From contig JANWYH010000009.1 in the NCBI GenBank assembly GCA_025054715.1, positions 59,245 through 123,244 of the forward strand: a stretch of DNA of 64,000 bases, written 5' to 3'. The notes beneath the pieces were generated by a model, which saw only the letters and a program-made list of their open reading frames with translations, searched no databases and was not told the origin of the DNA. Positions 18,814-27,627 of the stretch are shown piece after piece; positions within the stretch are counted from its first letter, which is position 1, and each line of letters starts with the position of its first letter. The position numbers were made by a program, and so were the translations under genes. Source of the DNA: Pyrinomonadaceae bacterium (GTDB lineage: Bacteria > Acidobacteriota > Blastocatellia > Pyrinomonadales > Pyrinomonadaceae).

Positions 18814-19725
18814 ATGCTAAACAACTTCATCCTGCCTACAGTTTTCATAGAGTCCGATAGACTCAAAGAATTTCTAGGTCTCGACGTAACCATAATCACT
18901 GAAACTTTCCAACATACAGGCAGTTTCAAGTTCCGTGCAGCTTGCAATTTAGCTCTCAAAGTGCCTAATGAAACTATATTAACTGCTTCATCTGGAAACT
19001 TCGGACAAGCTTTGGCGAAAGCTTGCAAAATTCTTGACAAAAAATGCATCGTCGTCATGCCAAAAACTTCTTCAAGAGTCAAAATCGAAGCTGTCCGCTC
19101 TTATGGAGCAAAGGTAGAGCTGATTGATACAAACAAAATCTCTAGAAATGAGCGAGTTCTAGAGCTTTCTCGAACTATGCCAGAGGCTTATGTAGCCTCA
19201 GCTTACGACGATGCTTTCGTAGTTGAAGGAAATGCCACTCTTGGAAAAGAAATTTCACAAAAAAATTTCGATGTTGTAATAGTTCCTATAGGTGGCGGAG
19301 GTTTGATTTCAGGCATCATAAAGGGACTAAGAGACTCAAATTGTGCAAGCGAAGTAATCGGCGCAGAGCCCAGCCTTGCAAACGACGCCGCAATGAGCTT
19401 AAAAGCAGGTCAAATCATCAAAAATCCAAAAGAACCAAAAACTATTGCCGACGGAGCAAGAACCATTAGTTTAGGTAATCTCAACTGGGAAATAATAAAA
19501 TCTGAAATAAAAAAAATTATCGAAGTTCCCGAAACCATGATAACTGAAGCCGTCCGACATTACTTCTACTTTTCAAACCTAAAAGTTGAACCTACAGGCG
19601 CATTATCTCTAGGAGCTGTAATCAAAGAAAAAGAAAATTTCAAGGGAAGAAAAATTGGGTTAGTGGTAAGCGGTGGGAATGTTGACCGAGATGTTTATCT
19701 AAAAATCTTAAACGAAGAGATATGA
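18814..19725 (+). CDS. PLP-dependent threonine/serine dehydratase-like enzyme
   Basis: A fold-type II PLP enzyme (303 aa). Key motifs: HTGSFKFRAACN with the PLP lysine Lys39, ASSGNFGQALA for the carboxylate, and GGGGLISGIIKGL for the cofactor phosphate. A short length without an ACT regulatory domain fits catabolic threonine dehydratase, serine racemase or a related hydroxy-amino-acid lyase; these cannot be separated here. The ATG at 18814 follows a good GGAGG at 18796-18800; a TTG at 18793 would lie before that site. The stop overlaps folP (ATGA). Confidence 0.82.
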   Translation: MLNNFILPTVFIESDRLKEFLGLDVTIITETFQHTGSFKFRAACNLALKVPNETILTASSGNFGQALAKACKILDKKCIVVMPKTSSRVKIEAVRSYGAKVELIDTNKISRNERVLELSRTMPEAYVASAYDDAFVVEGNATLGKEISQKNFDVVIVPIGGGGLISGIIKGLRDSNCASEVIGAEPSLANDAAMSLKAGQIIKNPKEPKTIADGARTISLGNLNWEIIKSEIKKIIEVPETMITEAVRHYFYFSNLKVEPTGALSLGAVIKEKENFKGRKIGLVVSGGNVDRDVYLKILNEEI

Positions 19726-20564
19726 TCTGGGAAACGTCGAAAAGAAAAATTCAGCTTCAAAAGGCTATAGTAATGGGAATTTTGAACGTAACTCCCGACA
19801 GCTTTTCAGACGGAGGACGCTTCTTTTCTGTTGAAGAGGCGCTAAAACAAGCAGAAAAAATGATTTCGGAAGGTGCAACAATAATAGACGTAGGCGGAGA
19901 ATCAACCCGACCCGGTTCAACTAGAGTTGACGAAGAAGAGGAACTGAGACGAACAATACCCGTAATTGAGCAAATATGTAAAAGATTCGATGTAGCCGTT
20001 TCAATTGATACGACAAAATGGCGTGTCGCTAAAGAAGCACTAGAAGCCGGAGCAGAAATAGTAAATGACATCTCTGGGCTTAGATTTGATGAACGCATCA
20101 GCAAACTGGTAGCTGAAAAGCGTGCAGGACTAGTTCTTATGCATTCCAGAGGTTCATTTGAAACCATGCACACACAACAACCTGTCCCTGACATTCTTAG
20201 CGAAGTCGTAAAAGGTCTTAAGATGGGCTTAGAAAAAGCCTTTGAGTCTAAGGTAAAAAAATCTCAAATAGTGCTAGATGTTGGGCTTGGATTTGGAAAA
20301 ACCCCTGAGCAAAACCTTGAGCTTTTGGCAAAACTAGAAAAAATCCAACAAGAATTTTCAGAATTCCCTTTTCTCATAGGTCCGTCGAGGAAATCCTTTA
20401 TAGGCAAAGCCTTAGGTGATGTTGAAGTTTCAGAGCGTCTCTATGGAACTATGGCTACTGTGGCAATTTCCGTTTGGAAAAATGCTAAAATTATACGTGT
20501 TCACGACGTCAAACCAGCGGTTGACACAATCAAAATAATCGAAGCAATAAAGGAACAAATATGA
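19722..20564 (+). CDS. folP: Dihydropteroate synthase
   Basis: Joins p-aminobenzoate to the pterin pyrophosphate in folate synthesis; the sulfonamide target. Signatures: MGILNVTPDSFSDGG, DVGGESTRPGS, VSIDTTKWRVA, IVNDISGLRFD, LVLMHSRG, LDVGLGFGKTPEQN and GPSRKSFIGKAL. Length 280 aa is standard. It overlaps the upstream PLP-enzyme gene and the downstream lptE-like gene by 4 nt each. Other folate genes are not in the window. Confidence 0.97.
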   Translation: MIWETSKRKIQLQKAIVMGILNVTPDSFSDGGRFFSVEEALKQAEKMISEGATIIDVGGESTRPGSTRVDEEEELRRTIPVIEQICKRFDVAVSIDTTKWRVAKEALEAGAEIVNDISGLRFDERISKLVAEKRAGLVLMHSRGSFETMHTQQPVPDILSEVVKGLKMGLEKAFESKVKKSQIVLDVGLGFGKTPEQNLELLAKLEKIQQEFSEFPFLIGPSRKSFIGKALGDVEVSERLYGTMATVAISVWKNAKIIRVHDVKPAVDTIKIIEAIKEQI

Positions 20565-21100
20565 GAACTTTAATTATTTTTCCAGTTTTTCTTCTAGTTT
20601 TAGGATTTACCGAATGCTATGAGCCGGTGACGAAAACAGGCTTGCCTAAAGGCATAAAGACAATAGCCGTGCCAGCGTTTCAATTTGAACCGAGAGGCGC
20701 TAGATACAGGATAGAATCCAGATTTAGCGAGGCAGTAATCCGTGAGCTTCTCCGACGTGGACGTGGCTTGAAGGTTCAAAGTAGTCGTGAAGGTGCTGAC
20801 GCCGTAATTGAAGGCAACATCAGAGACTTTAATTTTACCGGTGTGTTGTTGGACACACAAGGAAGAGCACGCGTTTATGAAGTTACAATCGTTGTTGCCG
20901 TAAGCCTCATAGACACAAAGGAAAACAAGGTTATTTACGATAACCAAAACCTGATATTTCGTGACTCTTTCGAGTTTTCAGAAGACCCTAGATCATTTTT
21001 TAACGAAGAAGACCCAGCGGTTGAAAGAATTGCCCGTTCTTTCGCTGAGTCGCTCGTCTCTTCAATCATCAATGGCATCGGAGTCCGCAAAGAAAAATGA
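20561..21100 (+). CDS. lptE: LPS-assembly lipoprotein LptE-like
   Basis: A 179-aa protein with a hydrophobic leader ending VLGFTEC (Cys19), then a compact domain: AVPAFQFEPRGARYRIESRFSEAVIRELLRRG, KVQSSREGADAVIEGNIRDF, and the C-terminal IARSFAESLVSSIINGIG. This layout, and direct coupling (ATGA) to holA, is the lptE(rlpB)-holA arrangement seen in many diderms. LptE plugs the LptD barrel that inserts LPS in the outer membrane. The residue before the lipid Cys is Glu, as in the peptide-binding lipoprotein upstream. Sequence similarity across LptE is weak, so the call leans partly on context. Confidence 0.78.
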   Translation: MRTLIIFPVFLLVLGFTECYEPVTKTGLPKGIKTIAVPAFQFEPRGARYRIESRFSEAVIRELLRRGRGLKVQSSREGADAVIEGNIRDFNFTGVLLDTQGRARVYEVTIVVAVSLIDTKENKVIYDNQNLIFRDSFEFSEDPRSFFNEEDPAVERIARSFAESLVSSIINGIGVRKEK

Positions 21101-22125
21101 TAATCAGCAAAAATGAATTAAGAGCGCAAGTAAGAAAAGGTGACATAAAGCCCGTATATCTTCTTTTTGGTGAAGAAACCTTCTTAAGAGATTTAGCTGC
21201 CGAAACCATCCTAGAAAGAGCTTCCAAAGACGAAAGCTTTATATACTTTGATAAAGGCAAATTCGACCTCACAGAAAACAAAATACAAGATGCTTTAGAC
21301 TTTGCAAAAACCCTACCCTTTGGTCGAAAAAAACTCGTAAAAATAACCGGTGTTAAAATTTCATCCAGTGTCTTAAAAGACTCGCTCAAAGAAAGCGATG
21401 AGTTTATTTTGAGAAGCTACCTCGAAAAACCTTCTGAAACTAGCGTTGTAGTGTTCGTCGCAGATGAATTCGATAAAAGAAGGAAACTTGCAAAGCTTTT
21501 TATTGAAATGGCTACCGTTACCGAATTTAATTATCTACAAGGTGCAGAACTTATCTCATGGATAAAGAAAAAATTTAGCTCTTTGAAGGTAGAAGTAGAA
21601 CCAGAAGCGATTGAACTAATAATTAACCGCATGGGAAGCTCACTAAGGGAAATAAACCTTGAATGCGAAAAACTAGCGACGGCCCTTTATGACGAAACTC
21701 AAAAGGTAGTAACTCGCAAGCTCGTTGATCAGCTAGTAGCTGACCGACTTACTCCGGATAGCTTCACTCTTGCAGACTATTTGCTAGAGCAAAACCGTCC
21801 GAAAGCCATTGAAACACTAAAAAAGCTTCTTAACGAAGGTGTGGAAACTACGATGCTTCTAGGGCTGATAGCATCGAGTTTCCGACGATTGCTACTTGCA
21901 AAGGAGATGATGAAAAAAGGCATTGATCGAAGCGAAATCTTGAGGGCCGTAAAAATTCCTTTCAGCCGTCAGGAAGAATTTTTCAGAGCGGCTCGCCGTT
22001 CAGACTTAGAATGGTTACGCAAAAAGCTAATCAGAATTTCTGAAACTGATCTTGCGATGAAAAGCTCTGTAGCTACGCCCCAGCTACAATTGGAAATGCT
22101 CGTCATCGAGCTAACTGAAAAGTAA
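21097..22125 (+). CDS. holA: DNA polymerase III subunit delta
   Basis: The delta subunit of the clamp loader opens the beta clamp. The 342-aa protein has the family start with KPVYLLFGEETFLRDLAAETI, a degenerate AAA+ core without a Walker A motif, the middle segment LISWIKKKFSSLKVEVEPEAIELIINRMG and the C-terminal collar domain with TTMLLGLIASSFRRLLLAKEMM. It overlaps lptE by 4 nt and closes the coaE-holA run. It converges on a small membrane-protein gene with a 1-nt gap. Confidence 0.92.
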   Translation: MIISKNELRAQVRKGDIKPVYLLFGEETFLRDLAAETILERASKDESFIYFDKGKFDLTENKIQDALDFAKTLPFGRKKLVKITGVKISSSVLKDSLKESDEFILRSYLEKPSETSVVVFVADEFDKRRKLAKLFIEMATVTEFNYLQGAELISWIKKKFSSLKVEVEPEAIELIINRMGSSLREINLECEKLATALYDETQKVVTRKLVDQLVADRLTPDSFTLADYLLEQNRPKAIETLKKLLNEGVETTMLLGLIASSFRRLLLAKEMMKKGIDRSEILRAVKIPFSRQEEFFRAARRSDLEWLRKKLIRISETDLAMKSSVATPQLQLEMLVIELTEK

Positions 22126-22126
22126 G

Positions 22127-22639
22127 TTAATTGCTAAACCTTCTTGTCGGATTGAAAGCATAAAAGATAGAAAGTGCCGTCGCTATGAGTATAATTAAGG
22201 TTCCAACGAGTCGGATCAGATTAGCAATTGTCTTAGTTGAACCTATTAACCCAGTTCTTGTAAGTAAATAATTCCAATCATGGAAACTCCCTTCGCTTCC
22301 CGTATAACCAGTTATGAGCACCAATTGCATAACAACGGCATCATTTGCATAAACATAAACATTTAGAATGCTCTGTCCTACCCAGAAAAGCACAATTGAG
22401 GCCGAGTAATAATCTTCCCGTCGCCAAAAATACACAACAAAAAGAGCAGGCATTATTACTTGAAAAAGTGAACCGCCCGCAACCATTAAGAATTCACCGA
22501 ATGGACGAAATATCAAATGCCCAGTTTCATGAATAGGTAAGTTTACAAGATCAAGAAAGCTACCCTGCAACGGATCGTATGCCACCCAAAGAAAATACAA
22601 ACTCAGCACTAAAGCAAAGATAAACTTCAAGTAATTCAT
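22127..22639 (-). CDS. Small integral membrane protein with HETGH motif
   Basis: I do not recognise the family with certainty. The 170-aa protein has about four to five hydrophobic helices and an intramembrane-type zinc motif H-E-T-G-H (residues 37-41) in NLPIHETGHLIFRPFGEF, at the end of a segment after the first helix. HExxH inside a polytopic protein recalls M50 (site-2) proteases, but no second LDG-type motif is evident. A metalloprotease-related or structural role is equally possible. The ATG at 22639 has a strong AGGGGG site; GTG at 22657 lies before it. It is monocistronic and convergent with holA. Confidence 0.6.
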   Translation of the reverse strand: MNYLKFIFALVLSLYFLWVAYDPLQGSFLDLVNLPIHETGHLIFRPFGEFLMVAGGSLFQVIMPALFVVYFWRREDYYSASIVLFWVGQSILNVYVYANDAVVMQLVLITGYTGSEGSFHDWNYLLTRTGLIGSTKTIANLIRLVGTLIILIATALSIFYAFNPTRRFSN

Positions 22640-22680
22640 TTTTGCCCCCTCGATCACTCGGTGAATTTTTAGACCTGCTT

Positions 22681-22710
22681 TTGACCGCCTCCGCTCAAAG
22701 AGAGTATAAT
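22681..22710 (+). promoter_or_regulatory. Promoter of the Nfu-like gene
   Basis: TTGACC (22681-22686), an 18-nt spacer and a perfect TATAAT (22705-22710) make a clear sigma-70-type promoter, with a leader of about 20 nt before the ATG at 22738. Confidence 0.7.
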
Positions 22711-22737
22711 TAAAACTTGATGAAAAAGTAAAGATTT

Positions 22738-23283
22738 ATGCCAAAAATTGCGGACATACAGGAAACGCCTAATCCAAACGCCGTAAAGTTTATATTAAAA
22801 GAGCCTGTCAGTCACGGCACATCGCACTTTTTTAAGTCGAAAGAAGAGGCTGAAAAGGACGAGCTAGCAAAAGCCATCTTTGAAGTCGGCAATGTAGTTT
22901 CCGTTTTTTACATGGATAGAATGGTAACAGTTGAAAAAACAGATGAAGCTGACTGGGAAGAAATCTTGCCAGCTTTAGCTGTTCCAATCCGTCAGGCAAA
23001 AGCCGCAGTTTCAAATGGAAGTAAGACTTCAGAAGTTTCTAGCAAGAAGATTGACGATCCAAAGGTGCGCGAAATCGAGGCTCTACTTGACGAGAGAATA
23101 CGTCCTTACCTAGCTGGTGACGGTGGATGGCTAGAAATAGTTGATTTTGAAAACAATACACTCAAAATCCGATATGAAGGAGCCTGTGGAAGTTGTCCAT
23201 CGAGCTTAACGGGAACGTTGATGGCTATAGAAAATCTAATAAAAAGAGAGATCGATCCAGAAATAGAAGTTATTGCAATCTGA
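22738..23283 (+). CDS. NfuA/NifU-like Fe-S cluster carrier with N-terminal Nfu domain
   Basis: A two-domain Fe-S carrier (181 aa). Residues 1-90 match the Nfu/NifU N-terminal (HIRA-interacting) domain: IQETPNPNAVKFILKEPV is diagnostic. A flexible linker of about 20 residues follows. The C-terminal NifU domain has VREIEALLDERIRPYLAGDGG and the cluster-binding C-x2-C at Cys150/Cys153 (GACGSCPSS). This architecture is that of human NFU1 and many bacterial carriers that deliver [4Fe-4S] clusters, not of nitrogen-fixation NifU. It has its own promoter and stands alone. Confidence 0.92.
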   Translation: MPKIADIQETPNPNAVKFILKEPVSHGTSHFFKSKEEAEKDELAKAIFEVGNVVSVFYMDRMVTVEKTDEADWEEILPALAVPIRQAKAAVSNGSKTSEVSSKKIDDPKVREIEALLDERIRPYLAGDGGWLEIVDFENNTLKIRYEGACGSCPSSLTGTLMAIENLIKREIDPEIEVIAI

Positions 23284-23356
23284 AAAATTGAGACTCGTTA
23301 AGATTTGCCAAAGCGAGAATTAGGTCGTAAAATAGTCATCTGATGAAGAAGATCGT

Positions 23357-23447
23357 TATAATTTCCTTTGAAAGTCGGTAGGCGTTGGTAGCCATGTTGC
23401 CTGCCGACAAAGGTCCTAAACAGAAAGTTTAGGGCTTTTTTATTTTT
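23357..23447 (+). ncRNA. Structured ileS leader or small RNA with intrinsic terminator
   Basis: A perfect TATAAT at 23357-23362 predicts a start near 23369. The RNA would hold a 10-bp hairpin (left arm 23374-23383, right arm 23399-23408, 15-nt loop, one G-U pair). A second hairpin CCTAAA/TTTAGG (23415-23420 with 23428-23433) is followed by a T-rich run to 23447, a textbook intrinsic terminator. CCTTT at 23365-23369 can also pair with AAAGG at 23409-23413, extending the first stem with a GAAA bulge. The ileS ATG is only 18 nt after the T-run, so this is either an attenuating leader of ileS or a ~75-nt small RNA. No known riboswitch or T-box was recognised. Confidence 0.5.
23411..23447 (+). terminator. 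Intrinsic terminator just upstream of ileS
   Basis: Stem CCTAAA/TTTAGG with flanking G-U and G-C pairs, 7-nt loop, then TTTTTTATTTTT. It ends 18 nt before the ileS start. Confidence 0.75.
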
Positions 23448-23465
23448 GAAGGGATTTTCACGAAT

Positions 23466-26306
23466 ATGGAAGGCAAGTTAGACCTAAAGAAAACCATTAA
23501 TTTACCGAAAACGAATTTCTCTCAAAAAGCAAACTTAACTCAATCTGAACCTTTGAGGCTTCTAGCCTGGAAAGAAAAGCGCCTCTATGAAAAAATTTTG
23601 CAAAGCCGCGAGAAAGCACCAAAATTTATACTTCACGACGGCCCTCCCTATGCAAACGCTGATATTCATATAGGAACAGCTCTTAACAAGATTCTAAAAG
23701 ATTTTGTCATTAAATCGAGGACAATGATGGGCTTTCAAGCTCCGTTTGTGCCCGGATACGATTGTCACGGGCTTCCAATCGAAAACTATGTTGAAAGAAA
23801 GCTAAAAGAAAAAGGTATTGACAAATCTCAAATTCCAACTGAAGAATTCAGAAAAGTATGCCGCGAACATGCCTCAACAGCAATGAATAACCAAACACGT
23901 GATTTTCAAAGACTCGGCGTTTTGGGTGAATGGGAAAATCCTTACTTGACAATGTCAGCTGAATATGAAGCCGAAACCGCTCGACTTTTCGGCAGATTTG
24001 TTGAAAGAGGCTATGTATATCGCGGTTTAAGACCTGTATATTGGGACGTTTATGACCAAACAGCTCTAGCAGAAGCAGAAGTCGAATACAAGGAAATCGT
24101 AAGTCCCTCGATTTATGTAAAATTTCCGCTAAAGTCCGATCCAAGGCTGATAGACGAAAAACTAGCAAATAAAAATGTTTTCTTGGTTATCTGGACAACA
24201 ACAGCTTGGACGCTACCTGCAAACTTAGGCATTTCTGTAAACCCTAACTTTGACTATTCAGCAGTCGAGGTCGGTGGTGAAGTTTACGTCATCGCTACAG
24301 AACTTGTAAATGAAGTAGCGGAAAAATGTGGATTTTCGGAAAACTACCGAGAGCTTGCGCGCTTTAAAGGTGAAAAACTCGATCGCCTAGAATGTAAGCA
24401 TCCTTGGCTCGATAGAACATCACTTGTGATGTGCGGTGAGCACGTAACCTTAGGAGAAAATTCTCCTGACGAAAGCGAGCAAAAGTCATTGAAATCAGCA
24501 GGAACAGGACTAGTTCACACGGCTCCGGGTCACGGAACCGATGACTTTTACATTGCCCAAAAATATGGCTTACCGATTTACTGCCCAGTTGATAACGCAG
24601 GAAGATTTACCTCTGATGTTGAACATTTTGCTGGAGAATTTGTATTCAAAGCCAACGCAAAAATCGTAGAGTTTTTAAGAGAACGCTCGGCTTTGCTTCA
24701 TGCAGAGGAATATCGGCATCGCTATCCACACGGCTGGCGTTCGCATAAACCTGTCATTTTCCGAGCCACGCCACAGTGGTTTATCTCAATGGATAAAGGC
24801 GGCGAAACTTCTTTGCGCTCGCAAGCATTAAGAGAAATTCCAAAGGTTAAATGGTATCCGTCGTGGGGTGAGAATCGAATGGCAAATGTAATCCGCCAAC
24901 GCCCCGATTGGTGCATATCTAGACAAAGAGTCTGGGGCGTTCCGATCATTGCCTTTTATTGCAAAAATTGCGAAAACACGATCCTAGACCCAGAAATAAT
25001 CTACCACGTTGCGAATATCTTCGCCGCTGAAACAGCCGACGCTTGGTATAACCGAACAGCAAAAGAACTCCTACCCGAAAACTTCAAATGCCCCAAGTGC
25101 AACGGCGAAGACTTTTCTAAAGAAACCGATATTTTGGACGTTTGGTTCGATTCTGGTTCAAGCTGTATAGCCGTTCTGGAAACTCGTAATGACACGCTCA
25201 GATTTCCTGCCGATTTATATCTTGAAGGGGGTGATCAATACCGAGGTTGGTTCAACTCAAGTCTGATCTGCGCAATCGCCGCTCACGACACTGCACCGTA
25301 TAGACAAGTAGTCACACACGGCTGGGTTGTAGATGGTGAAGGAAAAAAAATGTCGAAATCTCTGGGTAACGTGGTAAGCCCTAATGAGGTTGTAAAAAAA
25401 AGTGGAGCTGAAATTCTAAGACTCTGGGCAGCAGCGGTTGATTACACCGAAGACGTCCGCTGCTCAAACGAGATTCTCGAACGCGTAGTTGACACTTATC
25501 GAAAGTTAAGAAATACGCTTCGTTTTGCACTTGGAAACCTTTATGATTTTGACCCTGAAAAAGATTCCGTTACGGACTTAATGGAGATAGATCGCTGGGC
25601 TTTAGCAAAACTTTCTGAAGTCACGAGTAAAGTGCTAAAAAGCTATGAAGATTATGATTTTCAAGCTGTTTATCATAATCTTTACAATTACTGCACCGTA
25701 ACGCTTTCAGCTGAATATTTCGACATACTAAAGGATCGCCTCTACACAAGCGCTCCTTATTCAAAGGCAAGGCGTTCCGCCCAAACTGCACTTTATCGCA
25801 TAGCAAAAGATCTTTGCCGATTGCTTGCTCCTATTCTAGCCTTTACAGCTGATGAGGCATGGGAAAATTTACCGGGCAAGCATGAGGAATCCGTCCATCT
25901 TGCATTTTTTCCGAAAGCTTCTTTGTCTGCGGAAGAAGCTGCATTGCTAGAACGCTGGAAAAAGATTTTCGAGATAAGAGATCTGGTCTTAAAATCTCTT
26001 GAAGAGGCAAGAATTAACAAGCTTATTGGCTCCAGCTTGGAAGCAAAGGTTCTTCTTTCGGTAGAAAAACCAATTTACGAATTCTTGCAGGCTTACAAAG
26101 ACGAACTAAGATACGTTTTTATCGTGTCTCAGGTTGAACTGATCGAAGCTGACAATTTCTCAATTGAAGTTAAAAAAGCTGATGGCTTAAAATGCGAAAG
26201 GTGCTGGAATTATTCGGTTAGGGTCGGCGAATTTGCTCAATATCCAACCGTTTGTGAAAGATGCTTTGATGCATTAAGCCAAATTGAAAAGAGTATGGTC
26301 GTATAG
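23466..26306 (+). CDS. ileS: Isoleucyl-tRNA synthetase
   Basis: Class I synthetase that charges tRNA-Ile (946 aa, full length). The HIGH-type motif is DIHIGTALN (His68-Gly70), the second signature is EGKKMSKSLGN (about 628-632). The long connective editing domain contains the threonine-rich WTTTAWTLPAN. The C-terminal zinc knuckle C-x2-C...C-x2-C (CERCWNYS and CERCFDAL) is present, as in the eubacterial form sensitive to mupirocin. It lies behind the structured leader described above and heads ileS-lspA-lgt-rluD, a frequent ileS-lspA pairing. Confidence 0.97.
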   Translation: MEGKLDLKKTINLPKTNFSQKANLTQSEPLRLLAWKEKRLYEKILQSREKAPKFILHDGPPYANADIHIGTALNKILKDFVIKSRTMMGFQAPFVPGYDCHGLPIENYVERKLKEKGIDKSQIPTEEFRKVCREHASTAMNNQTRDFQRLGVLGEWENPYLTMSAEYEAETARLFGRFVERGYVYRGLRPVYWDVYDQTALAEAEVEYKEIVSPSIYVKFPLKSDPRLIDEKLANKNVFLVIWTTTAWTLPANLGISVNPNFDYSAVEVGGEVYVIATELVNEVAEKCGFSENYRELARFKGEKLDRLECKHPWLDRTSLVMCGEHVTLGENSPDESEQKSLKSAGTGLVHTAPGHGTDDFYIAQKYGLPIYCPVDNAGRFTSDVEHFAGEFVFKANAKIVEFLRERSALLHAEEYRHRYPHGWRSHKPVIFRATPQWFISMDKGGETSLRSQALREIPKVKWYPSWGENRMANVIRQRPDWCISRQRVWGVPIIAFYCKNCENTILDPEIIYHVANIFAAETADAWYNRTAKELLPENFKCPKCNGEDFSKETDILDVWFDSGSSCIAVLETRNDTLRFPADLYLEGGDQYRGWFNSSLICAIAAHDTAPYRQVVTHGWVVDGEGKKMSKSLGNVVSPNEVVKKSGAEILRLWAAAVDYTEDVRCSNEILERVVDTYRKLRNTLRFALGNLYDFDPEKDSVTDLMEIDRWALAKLSEVTSKVLKSYEDYDFQAVYHNLYNYCTVTLSAEYFDILKDRLYTSAPYSKARRSAQTALYRIAKDLCRLLAPILAFTADEAWENLPGKHEESVHLAFFPKASLSAEEAALLERWKKIFEIRDLVLKSLEEARINKLIGSSLEAKVLLSVEKPIYEFLQAYKDELRYVFIVSQVELIEADNFSIEVKKADGLKCERCWNYSVRVGEFAQYPTVCERCFDALSQIEKSMVV

Positions 26307-26315
26307 AGGTTTATC

Positions 26316-26819
26316 GTGAATCTAAAGACTTTTCTATGGAAGCTAGCATATCTTTTCATAGCCTTTGCAGTCTTTATGATTGACCAAACGACGAAGGCTT
26401 GGGCGATCCGCCGACTTCGTCTTGGGCAAGACTTAGAGGTCATACCGGGACTTTTGAATTTCAGTTACGCCCAAAATACAGGTGTGGCCTTCTCAATGCT
26501 GGATGATTATGGAGAAACTGGACGGTGGGCACTTTCTTCTGTAGGAATTCTGGCGGGAATTTTGGTTCTTTACTATTTTTGGCGTGTTCCACGCTCAAAT
26601 GACCGTTTGCTTGGTGCTTTAGCATTGCTTCTTGGCGGAATCGCGGGAAACGTAACCGACAGAATTAGATTTGGATTCGTGATAGATTTCATTGACTTTT
26701 ACATAGGCTCTTGGCATTATCCAACCTTCAACGTAGCCGATATGGCAATAGTCACTGGTGCCGGTCTTTTAATTATCGAGATGTATTTCTCAAAAAAGGA
26801 CAAGCAAAATGTATCCTGA
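26316..26819 (+). CDS. lspA: Lipoprotein signal peptidase (signal peptidase II)
   Basis: Membrane aspartyl protease that cuts prolipoproteins before the lipidated Cys. Four helices are visible in 167 aa. The catalytic aspartates are in GNVTDRIRFGFVIDFI and FNVADMAI, and NFSYAQNTGVAFSM is the conserved substrate loop. The start is a GTG at 26316 preceded by GAGG at 26305-26308. It follows ileS by 9 nt and overlaps lgt by 11 nt, putting two consecutive lipoprotein-maturation enzymes in one message. Confidence 0.95.
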   Translation: MNLKTFLWKLAYLFIAFAVFMIDQTTKAWAIRRLRLGQDLEVIPGLLNFSYAQNTGVAFSMLDDYGETGRWALSSVGILAGILVLYYFWRVPRSNDRLLGALALLLGGIAGNVTDRIRFGFVIDFIDFYIGSWHYPTFNVADMAIVTGAGLLIIEMYFSKKDKQNVS

Positions 26820-27627
26820 ACTCTTTCGCATAGGTAACTTCCCGATAAACACATACGGTGTTCTGTTAGCTCTGGGAATACTGATCGCATTAGCGACAGC
26901 AGCAAGACTTGCCGCTAAAGATGGCTTACAAAAGGATAAAATCTACGACTTAGGATTATGGACAATAGTAGGAGGTCTTATTGGCTCAAAAATTCTTCTA
27001 CTGGTAGCAGATGAAACTTACCGAGATAACATTTGGAACGTCTTTTCGCTCGACTTTTTACGTTCAGGAGGAGTTTACTATGGTGGCTTCATTGGGGGAC
27101 TTCTAACTTTGGCTTTGCTTATCAAATTTTACAAATTGCCTTTTTGGAAAGTAGCCGATGCTTTTGCTCCTGGAGTAGCTTTAGGGCAAGCAATAGGAAG
27201 GCTAGGATGTTTCTCGGCAGGATGCTGCTGGGGGAAATTAACTGATCTTCCTTGGGGCGTGCACTTCAGTGAAAAAGGACATGAATATACAGGCGTTCCA
27301 ATTTATGATGCATACGGTGACAAACTCTATCTTCACCCGACACAGCTTTATGAATCGGTTGCAATGCTTTTGGTCTTTCTGATTTTATTGTGGCTACATA
27401 GCAGAAGAAAATTCGATGGTCAAGTCTTGATAGTTTATGCGATAACTTACGCAATTGTTCGATTCGTAATTGAGTTTTTCCGTGCCGATCCTCGCGGAGA
27501 CTTATTTGGACTCACTACAACAACCGAACTTTCCACTTCTCAGCTAATAAGTCTGCTAGTTGCAACTATAGCCTTAGCTTTTCTCTTTATCCGACTTAAA
27601 ACACGCGATGCAGCAGGGAGTAGATGA
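26809..27627 (+). CDS. lgt: Prolipoprotein diacylglyceryl transferase
   Basis: Lgt transfers diacylglycerol to the lipobox Cys before LspA acts. The 272-aa protein has about seven membrane helices. It begins with RIGNFPINTYGVLLALGIL and carries GGVYYGGFIGG, the signature region GQAIGRLGCFSAGCCWGK and HPTQLYESVAML. The signature has CFSAGCCWG where E. coli has NFINGELWG, as seen in several non-proteobacterial Lgt. It overlaps lspA by 11 nt and rluD by 20 nt. Confidence 0.93.
   Translation: MYPELFRIGNFPINTYGVLLALGILIALATAARLAAKDGLQKDKIYDLGLWTIVGGLIGSKILLLVADETYRDNIWNVFSLDFLRSGGVYYGGFIGGLLTLALLIKFYKLPFWKVADAFAPGVALGQAIGRLGCFSAGCCWGKLTDLPWGVHFSEKGHEYTGVPIYDAYGDKLYLHPTQLYESVAMLLVFLILLWLHSRRKFDGQVLIVYAITYAIVRFVIEFFRADPRGDLFGLTTTTELSTSQLISLLVATIALAFLFIRLKTRDAAGSR

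Noticed and set aside
22738..23283. Nitrogen-fixation NifU
   Set aside because: The N-terminal domain is the Nfu type and there are no nif genes nearby; it is a general Fe-S carrier.
23284..23465. T-box leader for ileS
   Set aside because: The transcript is too short, and no conserved T-box sequence or specifier loop was found.
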